From positions 1,244,501 to 1,308,500 of the forward strand of contig NZ_JAFN01000001.1 in NCBI RefSeq assembly GCF_000526155.1: DNA of 64,000 bases. The letters run 5' to 3'. The translations under genes and the position numbers were made by a program. Every line of letters begins with the position of its first letter. Position 1 is the stretch's first letter. Of this stretch, positions 1-8,815 are shown piece after piece. Origin of the DNA: Deferrisoma camini S3R1 (GTDB lineage Bacteria; Desulfobacterota; Deferrisomatia; Deferrisomatales; Deferrisomataceae). The notes below the pieces were generated by a model that did no database searches, was not told the DNA's origin, and saw nothing but the letters and a program-made list of their open reading frames with translations.

Positions 1-1100
1 TCCAGTTCGCCCGGGAGCCCGGGGACTTCGCCTTCCGGGTCAAGCGGCTCTACCTCAAGGGGGTGTGGGGCAAGTGGTCCCTCAAGGTGGGCCGGGACGC
101 CGAGCGGCTCGGGCCGGGGTACCACGGCGGCCTGCTGCTGGACGACAACGCCCCCACCTACGACTACTGGCGGATCCGCACGGAGGAGCCCCTGTTCCTG
201 CCCGGCCGGTGGGCGAGCCTGGGCGGCTTTCGGTTCCTCGTGTTCAACGCCTATCTCTCGGACGACGACCCACGCCCGGCCGACGGCCGCTACGGCAACG
301 GCGAGGACCCCGTCCACGACCCCCGCCTTCTGGTCATGCGGGCCTCGTACCACCCCAGCTCCTGGCTCGACCTGGGGGTGAGCCGGGCCATCCTGTACGG
401 GGGCAAGGGCCGGGAGGTGTACGACCGGCCGGCCGACTGGTGGGAGCTGTTCACGGCCACCGACGAGAACGTGAAGCCCGGCGGGAGCCACCGCTACGAC
501 AACGACCAGTACGTGGCCCTGGACTTCACGGTGCGGCTCCCGTTCCTGAACGGCTGGGGCCCGCTCAAGGGGGGCAAGGTCTACTGGGAGTACGCCGCCA
601 CCGACATCATCTCGAAGTGGCAGGGGGAGGACACGGGCAACTGGGAGCCGTTCCAGCTCAACCGTGTCGCCAACCTCGGGGGGCTGTACCTCACCACCGC
701 CGTGACGGACTTCCGGTTCGAGTTCGCCGAGACCGACGTCCCTTGGTACCGCAACGGCCAGTACCCCCAGGGGTACACCTACCGGGGTCGGCCCCTGGGC
801 CACCACATGGGGGGGGACGCCCGGAACTGGTACCTGGAGGTGTCCCGCTACCTCGGCCCGGCCTGGCGGGCCACCGTGAGCCTCGACCTGGAGGAGCGGG
901 CCCGCAGCACGGCCACCGAGGAGCGGCGGGCCGAGTGGGGACTGGACGTGGAGGCCCGGCGCATCACCCTGTGGGGGGTCCCCGTGGAGCTCAAGGCCCA
1001 GGGGTTGTGGGCCAAGGTGGCCAACGCCCTCGACGACCCCGCGCGGGAGGACCGCACCGAGGTGGTGGTCGGGCTCCTGCTCACGGCCCGGTCCGACTGA
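1..1100 (+). CDS. Wzi-family capsule assembly outer-membrane protein, 5' truncated
   Basis: The gene is cut by the left edge, so its start and signal peptide are not visible; about 365 codons remain, ending in TGA. The motif around GRDAERLGPGYHGGLLLDDN resembles the conserved R-x-x-x-x-GPG...LLL-DN block of Wzi-type capsule assembly proteins. The rest is rich in aromatic residues and alternating short strands, as in an outer-membrane beta-barrel. Wzi proteins help attach or organise capsular polysaccharide at the cell surface. The next two genes are polysaccharide export proteins in the same orientation, which supports the call. Assignment rests on motif recognition, not a profile search; another barrel porin is the main alternative. 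Confidence 0.75.
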   Translation, partial: QFAREPGDFAFRVKRLYLKGVWGKWSLKVGRDAERLGPGYHGGLLLDDNAPTYDYWRIRTEEPLFLPGRWASLGGFRFLVFNAYLSDDDPRPADGRYGNGEDPVHDPRLLVMRASYHPSSWLDLGVSRAILYGGKGREVYDRPADWWELFTATDENVKPGGSHRYDNDQYVALDFTVRLPFLNGWGPLKGGKVYWEYAATDIISKWQGEDTGNWEPFQLNRVANLGGLYLTTAVTDFRFEFAETDVPWYRNGQYPQGYTYRGRPLGHHMGGDARNWYLEVSRYLGPAWRATVSLDLEERARSTATEERRAEWGLDVEARRITLWGVPVELKAQGLWAKVANALDDPAREDRTEVVVGLLLTARSD

Positions 1101-1161
1101 GCCCGGCCTTCGTGTCCAGACGGCTTCGCGCCCCACCCAACGTCCACGAAAAAGGCAACCG

Positions 1162-4100
1162 ATGAGAATGCGCGTCCGACGAATCGTTCTGGCCATGATC
1201 CTGGCGGTCGCATGGGGGCTCCCCGCGGCCGCCCCCGCCGCGCCGCCCCTCCCCTCTCCGGCCCAACTGGGCAAGGGCCTGCGGGGACTTCCGCCGGGGG
1301 TGGACGTGAACCGGCTGCTCCAGCAGCTCGACAAGGGGGCCGCGCCGGTTCCCGCGCCCAAGGAGGAGGCCGTCCCTCCCAAGGGTGCGGCTCCCGAGAA
1401 GCCGGTGGGTATCGACGCGTTCAAAGCCGAGGCCCGCCGGATCCTCTGGGACGGACGGCTCACCCCGGAGCGGGAGACCAAGCTCACGGCTCGGGCCCAA
1501 GAGTTTGGGGTTCCTTTGGCGCAAGCGCGTCCTTTGTGGCGTCGAATTGCGGCCGGCAGAGCCAAGCTCCTGAAACGGGCCACGGAGGACGTGAAGGCCC
1601 TGCGGCGTGGAGGAAGCCTGTCGGAGACGGACCGGGCGTGGCTCGTGCGCAAGTGGATGGACGCGGGTCAGTCGCAAGATGAGGCCCGGCGGCTTTTGGA
1701 CTACGCCCTGGACCGGTTGCACCGCCTGGATGTTTACCGTTCCCTCTTAGAGGCTTTTCAAGCCGACGGCGTGGTCACGAGCACCGAAGAGGCCATACTA
1801 AAGGAACGCCGGCGACAGCTCGGGCTCACCCAGCAGGACGACGCGGCTGTGCGCAAAGAGCTCCGAGCCCAGGGGCACGAGCCCGTGCAGGACGTGTTTG
1901 AGAAGCTGAGGAAGGAGGCCGCCGCCCGACAGCCTGTAGAGCCCCCGTTGGAGCTCTACGGAAAGAAGGTGTTCGAGGCCCCCCCGGAGGCGTTCGCCCC
2001 GCCCAGCGCCCTGGCCCCGCCGGACGACTACCGGGTGGGCCCGGGGGACCGGTTCCAGGTGACCCTGTGGGGGCGGATCGAGGCCGAGTACGACCTGGTG
2101 GTCGACCCGGAGGGACGGGTCCAGTTCCCGAAGGTGGGCCCGGTATCGCTGGCCGGCCTGACCTACCGGGAGGCCCGGCAGGTGCTGCGGGGCCGGGCCG
2201 AGTCCATCACGGGCGTGAGCGCGGCCGTGACCCTGGCCTCCCCCCGGTCGATCCAGGTGTTCGTGGTGGGTGAGGTCCAGTCCCCCGGATCCGTGACGCT
2301 GTCGCCCCTGTCCCAGGCCGTGCACGCGGTCATGGCCGCCGGCGGCCCCACCGACCTGGGGTCGCTGCGCACCGTGCGGCTCCGCCGGGGGGGGAAGCTG
2401 CTGGCCACCCTCGACTTCTACAAGTTCCTCCGGGACGGCACCACGCCGGGCGACCGCCCGCTGGAGAACGGCGACGTGGTGGTGGTGCCCCGGGCGCGGG
2501 TGCTGGTGGAGGTGACCGGGCTGGTGAAACGGCCCGGGATCTTCGAGCTGCTGCCCGGGGAGGGGCTCCGGGCCGCGCTGGAGTATGCGGGGGGCTTGAG
2601 GCCCGACGCCTACGGGGGCCGGGTGCAGGTGGAACGCACCGAGGGTAACGCCCGAAAGACCGTGCTGGACGTGAACCTCGCCCGCCTGGACAAGGACTTC
2701 GAGCTGCGCGACGGCGACCGGGTCACGGCGTTTCCGGTGCCCCCGGAGCCCGAGAACCGGGTCCGGCTGTTCGGCCACGTGTACCGGCCCGGCACCTACG
2801 CATGGACCCCGGGGATGCGGGTCTCGGCCCTGCTGGGATCCACCGACCGTCTGAAGCCCCGGGTCGACCTCGACTACGCCGTGATCCTCAGGGACACCGG
2901 GCCCGACCGGGTCAAGGAGGTCGTGGCGTTCCGGCCGGGCAAGGCCCTGGACCAGCCCGGCACGGACGAGGACCCCGTTCTCCAGGCCGGGGACGAGGTG
3001 TTCGTGTTCAACCAGGACGCCTTCCGGCCGCCGCTGCGGGCCACGGCCAGCGGAAAGGTGCGAAACCCCGGGCTCTACCGGATCGAGCGGGGCGCCCGGG
3101 TGGCCGACCTGGTCCGGATGGCCGGGGGGCTGGCCCCCGACGCCCTGGTGGGCCGAGCAGAGCTGCTGCGGTACCTGCCGGACCGCCAGCGCCAGACCCT
3201 GTACGTGGACCTGGCCGCCGCCCTCAAGGGCGACCCGGCCCACAACCTGGAGCTGCGGGACGAGGACGAGCTGGTGGTCCACTCGGTGTGGGATCAGGGG
3301 GCCGAGCCCGTGGTGTTCGTGGAGGGCGAGGTCCAGGCCGCCCAGGATCCGGAGAACCTCCGGGGCGCGAGCGCGTGGGACCGGTTCCGGGGACGCGTGC
3401 CGAAAAACAGCGCCGCCCCCGGGTCGGTCCCCATTCCCCTGACGCGCGGCATGACCGTCAAGGACCTGATCTTCAAGGCCGGCGGTCTCACCAAGAGCGC
3501 GTACCTGCCGGTGGCCCATCTCTACCGCACCGACCCCCGGACCAAGGAGGTGACGGTGCGTACGTTCGACCTGGGCCGCGCCCTGGACGGCGACCCGGCC
3601 CACAACCTGGAACTCCAGGACCTGGACCACGTGGTGGTCCACTCGGCCTACGACTTCCGTCCGCTGCAGCCCGTGGAGATCTCGGGCATGGTCACCCGGC
3701 CCGGCCGATACCCCTACGCCACGAACCTCCGGGTGAGGGACCTGGTGCTCGCGGCCGGAGGGCTCAGGGACGAGGCCTACCTGGGCGAGGCCGAGATCGT
3801 GCGCACCGAGGTTCCCGAGGGGTCGGACGAGGCCGAGACCCGTACCATCCGGTTCTCCCTGGAGCGGGCCATGGCCGGGGACCCCGAGCACAACCTCCAG
3901 CTCGCCCCGTACGACAAGGTATTCGTGAAACGGATCCCCGAGTGGCGCGAGACTTGGAAGGTGAAGATCGCGGGCGAGGTGCGGTTTCCCGGCACGTATT
4001 ACATCTCCAAAGGCGAACGCCTCTCGAGCGTGCTACGCCGGGCCGGGGGCTACACCCCCGAGGCCTACCTGCGCGGCGCGGTGTTCACCCGGAACAGCGC

Positions 4101-4728
4101 GCGCCAGCAGCAGCAGCGCCGGCTCGATGAGCTGCGCGACCGGCTGCAGCAGACGATCCTTCGGGTGTCGTCGGCCGAGTTCCAGGCGGCCCTCAGCCCG
4201 GAGGACGTGGCCGCCCAGAAGCAGTACCTGGCATCCCAGGAGCTGCTCCTGAAGAAGCTCCAGGCCGCCCGGGCCACGGGCCGGGTGGTGGTGCGGCTCC
4301 TTCCCCTGGACGAGATGGAGGGCTCGGACTGGGACGTGGCCCTGGAGGACGGTGACACCCTGACCATTCCCAAGCGGCCCCAGACCGTGAACGTGGTGGG
4401 CGCGGTATACAACCCCACCAGCCTCCTGTGGGAGCCCAGCGACCGGACGGTGGACTACTACCTCCAGAAGGTCGGCGGCCCCACCCCGGACGCGGACGAG
4501 GACGAGATCTACGTGGTGCGGGCCGACGGCACCGTGGTGAGCAGCCGGAGCCTGAGCGAGGGGAGCTGGTGGTCCCGGGACATCCAGAGCCTCGAGCTCT
4601 ATCCCGGCGACACCATCCTGGTCCCCGAGAAGGTGCAGAGGGTGAGCTTCATGAAGGAACTCAAGGACACGACCCAGATTCTCTACCAGATCGCGGTCAC
4701 GGCCGGGGTGGCCGTGGCCCTGTTCTAG
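1162..4728 (+). CDS. Giant multi-SLBB polysaccharide export protein (Wza-like)
   Basis: 1188 residues. A signal peptide occupies roughly residues 1-27. Residues about 30-280 are a charged helical region with no family I recognise. A Poly_export domain follows near 288-355 (DDYRVGPGDRFQVTLWG), then about eight SLBB-type repeats starting near residues 363, 446, 533, 626, 716, 838, 933 and 1075, each with a G-x-V-x-x-PG core and an AGGL-like end. A glutamine/arginine-rich insert (RQQQQRRLDELRDRL) lies within the seventh, and a hydrophobic stretch ends the protein. Classical Wza is about 380 residues with two or three SLBB units, so this is an enlarged version, probably spanning the periplasm and outer membrane to export polysaccharide. 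Thirteen bases separate it from the Wzz-like gene, suggesting an operon. ATG at 1162 follows AAAAGG; ATG at 1168 is an alternative. Confidence 0.88.
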   Translation: MRMRVRRIVLAMILAVAWGLPAAAPAAPPLPSPAQLGKGLRGLPPGVDVNRLLQQLDKGAAPVPAPKEEAVPPKGAAPEKPVGIDAFKAEARRILWDGRLTPERETKLTARAQEFGVPLAQARPLWRRIAAGRAKLLKRATEDVKALRRGGSLSETDRAWLVRKWMDAGQSQDEARRLLDYALDRLHRLDVYRSLLEAFQADGVVTSTEEAILKERRRQLGLTQQDDAAVRKELRAQGHEPVQDVFEKLRKEAAARQPVEPPLELYGKKVFEAPPEAFAPPSALAPPDDYRVGPGDRFQVTLWGRIEAEYDLVVDPEGRVQFPKVGPVSLAGLTYREARQVLRGRAESITGVSAAVTLASPRSIQVFVVGEVQSPGSVTLSPLSQAVHAVMAAGGPTDLGSLRTVRLRRGGKLLATLDFYKFLRDGTTPGDRPLENGDVVVVPRARVLVEVTGLVKRPGIFELLPGEGLRAALEYAGGLRPDAYGGRVQVERTEGNARKTVLDVNLARLDKDFELRDGDRVTAFPVPPEPENRVRLFGHVYRPGTYAWTPGMRVSALLGSTDRLKPRVDLDYAVILRDTGPDRVKEVVAFRPGKALDQPGTDEDPVLQAGDEVFVFNQDAFRPPLRATASGKVRNPGLYRIERGARVADLVRMAGGLAPDALVGRAELLRYLPDRQRQTLYVDLAAALKGDPAHNLELRDEDELVVHSVWDQGAEPVVFVEGEVQAAQDPENLRGASAWDRFRGRVPKNSAAPGSVPIPLTRGMTVKDLIFKAGGLTKSAYLPVAHLYRTDPRTKEVTVRTFDLGRALDGDPAHNLELQDLDHVVVHSAYDFRPLQPVEISGMVTRPGRYPYATNLRVRDLVLAAGGLRDEAYLGEAEIVRTEVPEGSDEAETRTIRFSLERAMAGDPEHNLQLAPYDKVFVKRIPEWRETWKVKIAGEVRFPGTYYISKGERLSSVLRRAGGYTPEAYLRGAVFTRNSARQQQQRRLDELRDRLQQTILRVSSAEFQAALSPEDVAAQKQYLASQELLLKKLQAARATGRVVVRLLPLDEMEGSDWDVALEDGDTLTIPKRPQTVNVVGAVYNPTSLLWEPSDRTVDYYLQKVGGPTPDADEDEIYVVRADGTVVSSRSLSEGSWWSRDIQSLELYPGDTILVPEKVQRVSFMKELKDTTQILYQIAVTAGVAVALF

Positions 4729-4741
4729 CGGGGGCCCACCC

Positions 4742-5707
4742 ATGAACGAGCCCCGTCGCCCCGAGCCCCCGCCGACCGGCACGCCCGTGCCCCCGGCCTA
4801 CTTCCCCTACTGGGTGCCGCCGGAGGAGGACGAGATCGACCTGCTGGACCTGGTGGCCGTGCTGCGCCGGCGGTGGCGCCGGATCGCGCTGGTCACGGTG
4901 CTGGGCACCGGCCTGGCCGTGGCCTACGCCCTCCTGGCCACCCCCATGTACCGGGCCGAGGCCGTGATCGCCCCGCCCCAGGAGAAGACCCAGAGCGGCG
5001 TGTCCTCGGCCCTGGCCGCCTTCGGCGGGTTCGGGGCCGAGATCGCCGGGAGCCTCGGCATCTCGCTGGGCACCACCGACGCCAACCGCCTGGAGGCGAT
5101 CCTCAAGAGCCACCGGCTGATCGCACGGGTGGTCGAAAAGCACGACCTCCTCCCGGTGCTGTTCCACGACGACTGGGACCCGACGGCCAACAAGTGGCTC
5201 GTGGACGACCCCGAGGACGTGCCCAACGTGTGGGACGCAGAAGAGCTCCTAGAGGACATTTATCAAGTAAAGAACGACGCCAAGGCCGGGGTGCTGCGGG
5301 TCAGCTTCGAGTGGGAGGACCCGGAGATGGCCGAGCGGATGCTCCGCTACTTCCTGGACGAGCTCGCCGTGGTGGTCCAGGAGGACGAGCTCAAGCGCAT
5401 CGAGGCGAACCGCCGGTTCGCCGAGGAGCAGCTCAAGAAGGCCACCGACCCCGTGATCGTGGCCAAGCTGCAGGCGCTGCTCTCGGAGCAGGTGGAGAAG
5501 GCCATGATGGCCCAGAACGTGGAGCAGTTCGCCTACGAGGCCATCGACCCCCCGGCCGTGTCGGACGAGAAGGTCAAGCCCAAGCGGGCCCTGATCGGGG
5601 CCCTGGGGCTCACGGTGTCGCTGTTCTTCGGGGTGTTCCTGGCGTTCTTCGCCGAGTGGATCGACAACGCCAAGGCCCGGGCCCGGGAGAAGGAGGCGGC
5701 GGGGTAG
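4742..5707 (+). CDS. Wzz/GNVR-type polysaccharide chain-length determinant
   Basis: 321 residues. A proline-rich cytoplasmic N-terminus leads to DLVAVLRRRWRRI and a first membrane helix (about 47-65), followed by the MYRAEAVIAPP motif typical of Wzz proteins. A long periplasmic helical region carries coiled-coil character (about 200-260), and a second membrane helix lies near 280-303 after KVKPKRALI. This is the two-helix topology of polysaccharide co-polymerases that control chain length in capsule or O-antigen export. No tyrosine-kinase domain is attached, unlike Wzc. It follows the SLBB exporter by 13 bases and is probably co-transcribed. Family certain, exact polymer unknown. Confidence 0.9.
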   Translation: MNEPRRPEPPPTGTPVPPAYFPYWVPPEEDEIDLLDLVAVLRRRWRRIALVTVLGTGLAVAYALLATPMYRAEAVIAPPQEKTQSGVSSALAAFGGFGAEIAGSLGISLGTTDANRLEAILKSHRLIARVVEKHDLLPVLFHDDWDPTANKWLVDDPEDVPNVWDAEELLEDIYQVKNDAKAGVLRVSFEWEDPEMAERMLRYFLDELAVVVQEDELKRIEANRRFAEEQLKKATDPVIVAKLQALLSEQVEKAMMAQNVEQFAYEAIDPPAVSDEKVKPKRALIGALGLTVSLFFGVFLAFFAEWIDNAKARAREKEAAG

Positions 5708-5783
5708 CCCGCAGGATCAACCCAACGACGAAATGGGCGCGTTTCTCCGGAGGCGGGGCGGGTGGAGCGCCGGGGGTGGGCGC

Positions 5784-7508
5784 CTACTCCCCCTCGCATC
5801 GGTTACACCGGTCGCCCAGCAGGATCGGCTGGTCCGGCCTGGACCCGTGGCGGTACAGGGTAATGCCCTTCAGCCCCAGGCCGTGGGCCTCGCGGATCAG
5901 CCGGGCCGCCACCTCGGGGCCGGCGTGGGGGGGCAGGTTCACCGTCTTGGACACCGCGTTGTGGGTGTGGGCCTGGAACGCCGCCTGCACTCCCAAGTGG
6001 GCCTCGGGCTCCAGGTCGAGCGCCGTGGCGAACCGGGCCTTCAGGTCCGCGGGCACCCCCGGAACCCGGGCCAGTGAGCCCTCGGCCCGGACCCGCTCCA
6101 GCACCGGTCCTGGATCGATGCCCCGCTCCCGCAAGGCCGGCTCGAGTAGGGGGTGCACCCCGAACGAAACCGTGCGGTCGTGGAGGCGCCGGGCGTAGGC
6201 CAGGCTGAACAACGGCTCGATGGATCCCGACACCCCGGCCAGGATCGAGATCGAGCCCGTGGGCGCCACCGTGGTGACCGTGGCGTTGCGCATGGCGCGG
6301 AACCCCTGGTGCTCCCACCGGCTTCCCGGAAACGCCTCGAAGCTGCCCCGCTCCTCCCCCAACCGCCGCGATGCGGCCACGCCGGCCTGCTCCACCGCGG
6401 CCATGATCTCCCGACCCAGGGCCCGGGCCTCGGGCGAGGCGTACGGGATGCCCAACCGGACCAGCAGGTCCGCGAACCCCATCACCCCCAGCCCGATCTT
6501 GCGGGTACGGCGGTTCGCCCGGCCGATCCGGGCCACCGGCGGCCGCGACACCTCCACGCAGTCGTCCAGGAACCGCACCGCCAGGGCCGCGGCCGCGGCC
6601 AGCCCCTCCCAGTCGAGCCCCCCGCCCCGGACGAACGCCATCAGGTTTAGGGAGCCCAGGGTGCAGGACTCGTACGGCAGCAGGGGCTGCTCCCCGCAGG
6701 GGTTCGTGGCCTCCAGGGGGCCCAGGCGGGGCACCGGGTTCGCCCGGTTCACGGCGTCGAGGAACACCGCGCCGGGGTCCCCCACCCGCCAGGCGCCGTC
6801 CACCAGGGCCTCGAACACCTCCCGGGCCGGGATGCGGCGCCACACCGACCCGTCCCTTGGGTTCACCAGGGGCCAGGGGTCGCCCCGGTCCACGGCCCGG
6901 GCCAGTGCGTCGGGAAACCCCACGCTCAGGTTGAAGTTCCGAAGCCCGCCCCCGGCCTTGGCCCTGCAAAACGCCAGGATGTCGGGGTGCGTGGCGGAGA
7001 GGACCGCCATGTTCGCGCCCCGCCTCCGCCCCCCTTGGCGGATCACCCGGGTGGAGGTGTCGAACAGCTCCAGGAACGACAGGGGCCCCGAGGCCACCCC
7101 TCCGGTGGACCCGACCCGGTCGCCCGCGGGCCGGATCCGGGAGAACGAGAACCCCGTGCCCCCTCCGCTCTTGTGGATCCGGGCCATGTGAGCCAGGGCC
7201 CGGTAGATGGCCCCGATGGAGTCCTCCAGGGGCAGGACGAAGCAGGCGGCGAGCTGGCCCAGGGAGGTTCCGGCGTTCATGAGGGCGGGGGAGTTGGGCA
7301 GGAACCGGAGCCCCCGCATCAGGTCGTGGAACCGCTCCGCCCACGGGGCCGGATCCTCCCCCCACCGCCGCTCCACCCGGGCCACCGCCTGGGCCACCCG
7401 CCAAAACAGCCCCTCCGGGTCCTCGGCCAGGGTCCCGTCGGGCCGGCGCCGGAGGTAGCGCAGCTCCAGCAGGGACACGGCCTGGGGCGTCAGGGGGGGG
7501 TACGCCAT
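5784..7508 (-). CDS. nrdJ: Adenosylcobalamin-dependent (class II) ribonucleotide reductase
   Basis: 574 residues. It reduces ribonucleotides to deoxyribonucleotides using adenosylcobalamin to generate a thiyl radical, so it works with or without oxygen. Visible motifs are PNSPALMNAG near the N-terminus, the first redox cysteine in AACFVLPLEDS, the radical/active-site loop ATNPCGEQPLLPYESC with SCTLGSLNL, and a C-terminal C-x-x-C (RCNRCEGE) that would be re-reduced by thioredoxin. The length fits short class II enzymes without an extra N-terminal regulatory region. ATG at 7508 is preceded by GGGAG. cobO, which makes the cofactor, lies about 440 bases upstream on the same strand. No cobalamin riboswitch was seen. 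Confidence 0.95.
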   Translation of the reverse strand: MAYPPLTPQAVSLLELRYLRRRPDGTLAEDPEGLFWRVAQAVARVERRWGEDPAPWAERFHDLMRGLRFLPNSPALMNAGTSLGQLAACFVLPLEDSIGAIYRALAHMARIHKSGGGTGFSFSRIRPAGDRVGSTGGVASGPLSFLELFDTSTRVIRQGGRRRGANMAVLSATHPDILAFCRAKAGGGLRNFNLSVGFPDALARAVDRGDPWPLVNPRDGSVWRRIPAREVFEALVDGAWRVGDPGAVFLDAVNRANPVPRLGPLEATNPCGEQPLLPYESCTLGSLNLMAFVRGGGLDWEGLAAAAALAVRFLDDCVEVSRPPVARIGRANRRTRKIGLGVMGFADLLVRLGIPYASPEARALGREIMAAVEQAGVAASRRLGEERGSFEAFPGSRWEHQGFRAMRNATVTTVAPTGSISILAGVSGSIEPLFSLAYARRLHDRTVSFGVHPLLEPALRERGIDPGPVLERVRAEGSLARVPGVPADLKARFATALDLEPEAHLGVQAAFQAHTHNAVSKTVNLPPHAGPEVAARLIREAHGLGLKGITLYRHGSRPDQPILLGDRCNRCEGE

Positions 7509-7587
7509 CGGAAAGGCTCCCAGCAGCCCGCACAGACACGACGGGCGTCCCCCTCATCGGCGGACGCCCGTTCGCGCTCGAGTGCCT

Positions 7588-7707
7588 CTATTTCTTTTTC
7601 TTGGCCTTGGCGGCCTGGGCCTTCAGCTCCTTGATCCGAGCCTTCAGCCGCTTCATCCGGCGATGCCGCCGCCGCTTGATCTCCCGCTTTCGCTCGCTGA
7701 TCGGCAT
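7588..7707 (-). CDS. Very basic 39-residue protein, function unknown
   Basis: Reading back from an ATG at 7705-7707 gives 39 codons and TAG. The product starts MPISERKREIKRRRH, contains about 20 Lys/Arg, is otherwise alanine/leucine-rich, and ends in KAKKKK; it would form one long basic helix. A good AAGGAG ribosome-binding site lies about 10 bases upstream, which is the main evidence that it is real. Composition resembles tiny ribosomal or RNA-binding proteins, but I do not recognise a family. It sits 79 bases upstream of nrdJ in the same direction. A longer overlapping reading frame exists but lacks a comparable start signal. Confidence 0.6.
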   Translation of the reverse strand: MPISERKREIKRRRHRRMKRLKARIKELKAQAAKAKKKK

Positions 7708-7732
7708 GGTCTCGTCTCCTTCCTGTAACTTC

Positions 7733-7753
7733 GGTCCACGGTCGTCGGTCGAA
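7733..7753 (+). repeat. Heptamer array, GGTCGTC type (3 units)
   Basis: Units GGTCCAC, GGTCGTC, GGTCGAA in perfect 7-nt register, preceded by TGTAACTTC. The same leader and unit recur at 27603, 50338 and, on the other strand, 60596. Confidence 0.6.
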
Positions 7754-7775
7754 AGCTCGTCTCGACATCGGAGTC

Positions 7776-7863
7776 GGGGGGCATGGGGTCTGCTGGAACG
7801 CCCGCCCGTCTAACGGGCCAAGCTAGCCGGAATTTCTCTAGTTTCTAGTCTCTAGTTTCTAGT
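7776..7863 (+). repeat. 88-bp intergenic repeat ending in a CTAGTTT/CTAGTCT heptamer array
   Basis: It begins with six G and CATGGGG, contains a small hairpin (GCCCG-TCTAA-CGGGC) and ends with four perfect 7-mers, CTAGTTT CTAGTCT CTAGTTT CTAGTCT, at 7836-7863. Nearly the same sequence is at 27979-28058, with fewer heptamers, and its first third is at 27516-27542. It fills the gap between cobO and the small basic gene; no gene is seen in 7708-7943. Confidence 0.85.
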
Positions 7864-7943
7864 CTCTGGCCCGGCCGGAAGCAGGCCCCATGCCCGCCAC
7901 CGCCGGTGCCCAGGGCCCGGGGCGCGGGTTTACGAGGCAGGCA

Positions 7944-8471
7944 CTAGAACTCGATCCCCTTCTGGGCCTTGATCCCGGCCCGGAAGGGGTGCTTCACCTC
8001 CCGCATCTCGGTCACCAGGTCCGCCGCCTCCACCACCTCGGGCCGCGCGTTTCGGCCCGTGAGCACGAGGTGCACCGGCTCCGGCTTGTCCCGGATCAGT
8101 CGGAGCACCTCCTCCACGGGCACCAGCCCGTAGTCCACGGCGTAGTTGATCTCGTCGAGGATGACCAGGTCGTACCGACCGGACAACACCTTCTCCCGGG
8201 CCGCCTCCAGGGTCTGCCGGGCCAGGGCCACGTCCTCGGGGTCCGGGGTCGGGGCCCCCAGGTTCACGAACCCCCGCCCCATGGGCTGGATCTCGAACCC
8301 CGGTAAGAACTCGGGCGCCTTGAGCTCGCCGTACTTCCAGCTGCCCTTGATGAACTGGACCATGGCGACCCGCATCCCCTGCCCCACCGCCCGAAGGGCC
8401 AGGCCCAGGGCGGCGGTGGTCTTCCCCTTGCCGGGGCCCGTGTGCACGATCACCAGTCCCTTGCGCGCCAT
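7944..8471 (-). CDS. cobO: Cob(I)yrinic acid a,c-diamide adenosyltransferase
   Basis: 175 residues. It transfers the adenosyl group of ATP to cob(I)alamin or its precursors, making the adenosylcobalamin used by NrdJ. The N-terminal P-loop HTGPGKGKTTAALGLALRA near residues 10-28 is diagnostic of the CobO/BtuR family, followed by VQFIKGSWKYGE, the Walker-B-like LVILDEINYA and LVLTGRNA. Size matches the family. It begins 10 bases after ybaB and appears to be the last gene of the tadA-to-cobO block. Confidence 0.95.
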   Translation of the reverse strand: MARKGLVIVHTGPGKGKTTAALGLALRAVGQGMRVAMVQFIKGSWKYGELKAPEFLPGFEIQPMGRGFVNLGAPTPDPEDVALARQTLEAAREKVLSGRYDLVILDEINYAVDYGLVPVEEVLRLIRDKPEPVHLVLTGRNARPEVVEAADLVTEMREVKHPFRAGIKAQKGIEF

Positions 8472-8481
8472 GGCGGCCCCC

Positions 8482-8802
8482 CTAGAACAGCCCGGGAAGG
8501 TTGAGCCCCAGCCCGCCGGCCACCTTCCCCATCTCCTCGGCCACCATCTCCTGGGACCGTTTGATCGCCTCGTTCACCGCGGCCAGGACCAGGTCCTGGA
8601 GCATCTCCACGTCGTCCGGGTCCACCACCTCCGGCTCGATGGTCAGGGAGACGACCTCCTGCTTGCCGTTGACCACGCACCGCACCATGCCGCCCCCGGC
8701 CGCGGCCTCCACGGTGCGCTGCGCCACCTCCTCCTGCACCTTCGCCATGCGCCGTTGCATCTCCTGGGCCTGGCGCATCAGATTCCCGAGCCCTTTTGCC
8801 AT
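8482..8802 (-). CDS. ybaB: YbaB/EbfC nucleoid-associated protein
   Basis: 106 residues, typical size for YbaB/EbfC, a small dimeric DNA-binding protein. MKGLGNLMRQAQ-like start (MAKGLGNLMRQAQEMQRR), an amphipathic N-terminal helix, then the central G-G-G-M-V-R...V-N-G strand region and a C-terminal helix (AVNEAIKRSQEMVAEEM) match the family. It lies 13 bases downstream of dnaX, the classical conserved order; recR, which usually follows, is replaced here by cobO. Confidence 0.93.
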   Translation of the reverse strand: MAKGLGNLMRQAQEMQRRMAKVQEEVAQRTVEAAAGGGMVRCVVNGKQEVVSLTIEPEVVDPDDVEMLQDLVLAAVNEAIKRSQEMVAEEMGKVAGGLGLNLPGLF

Positions 8803-8815
8803 CGGTCTCTCCTTG

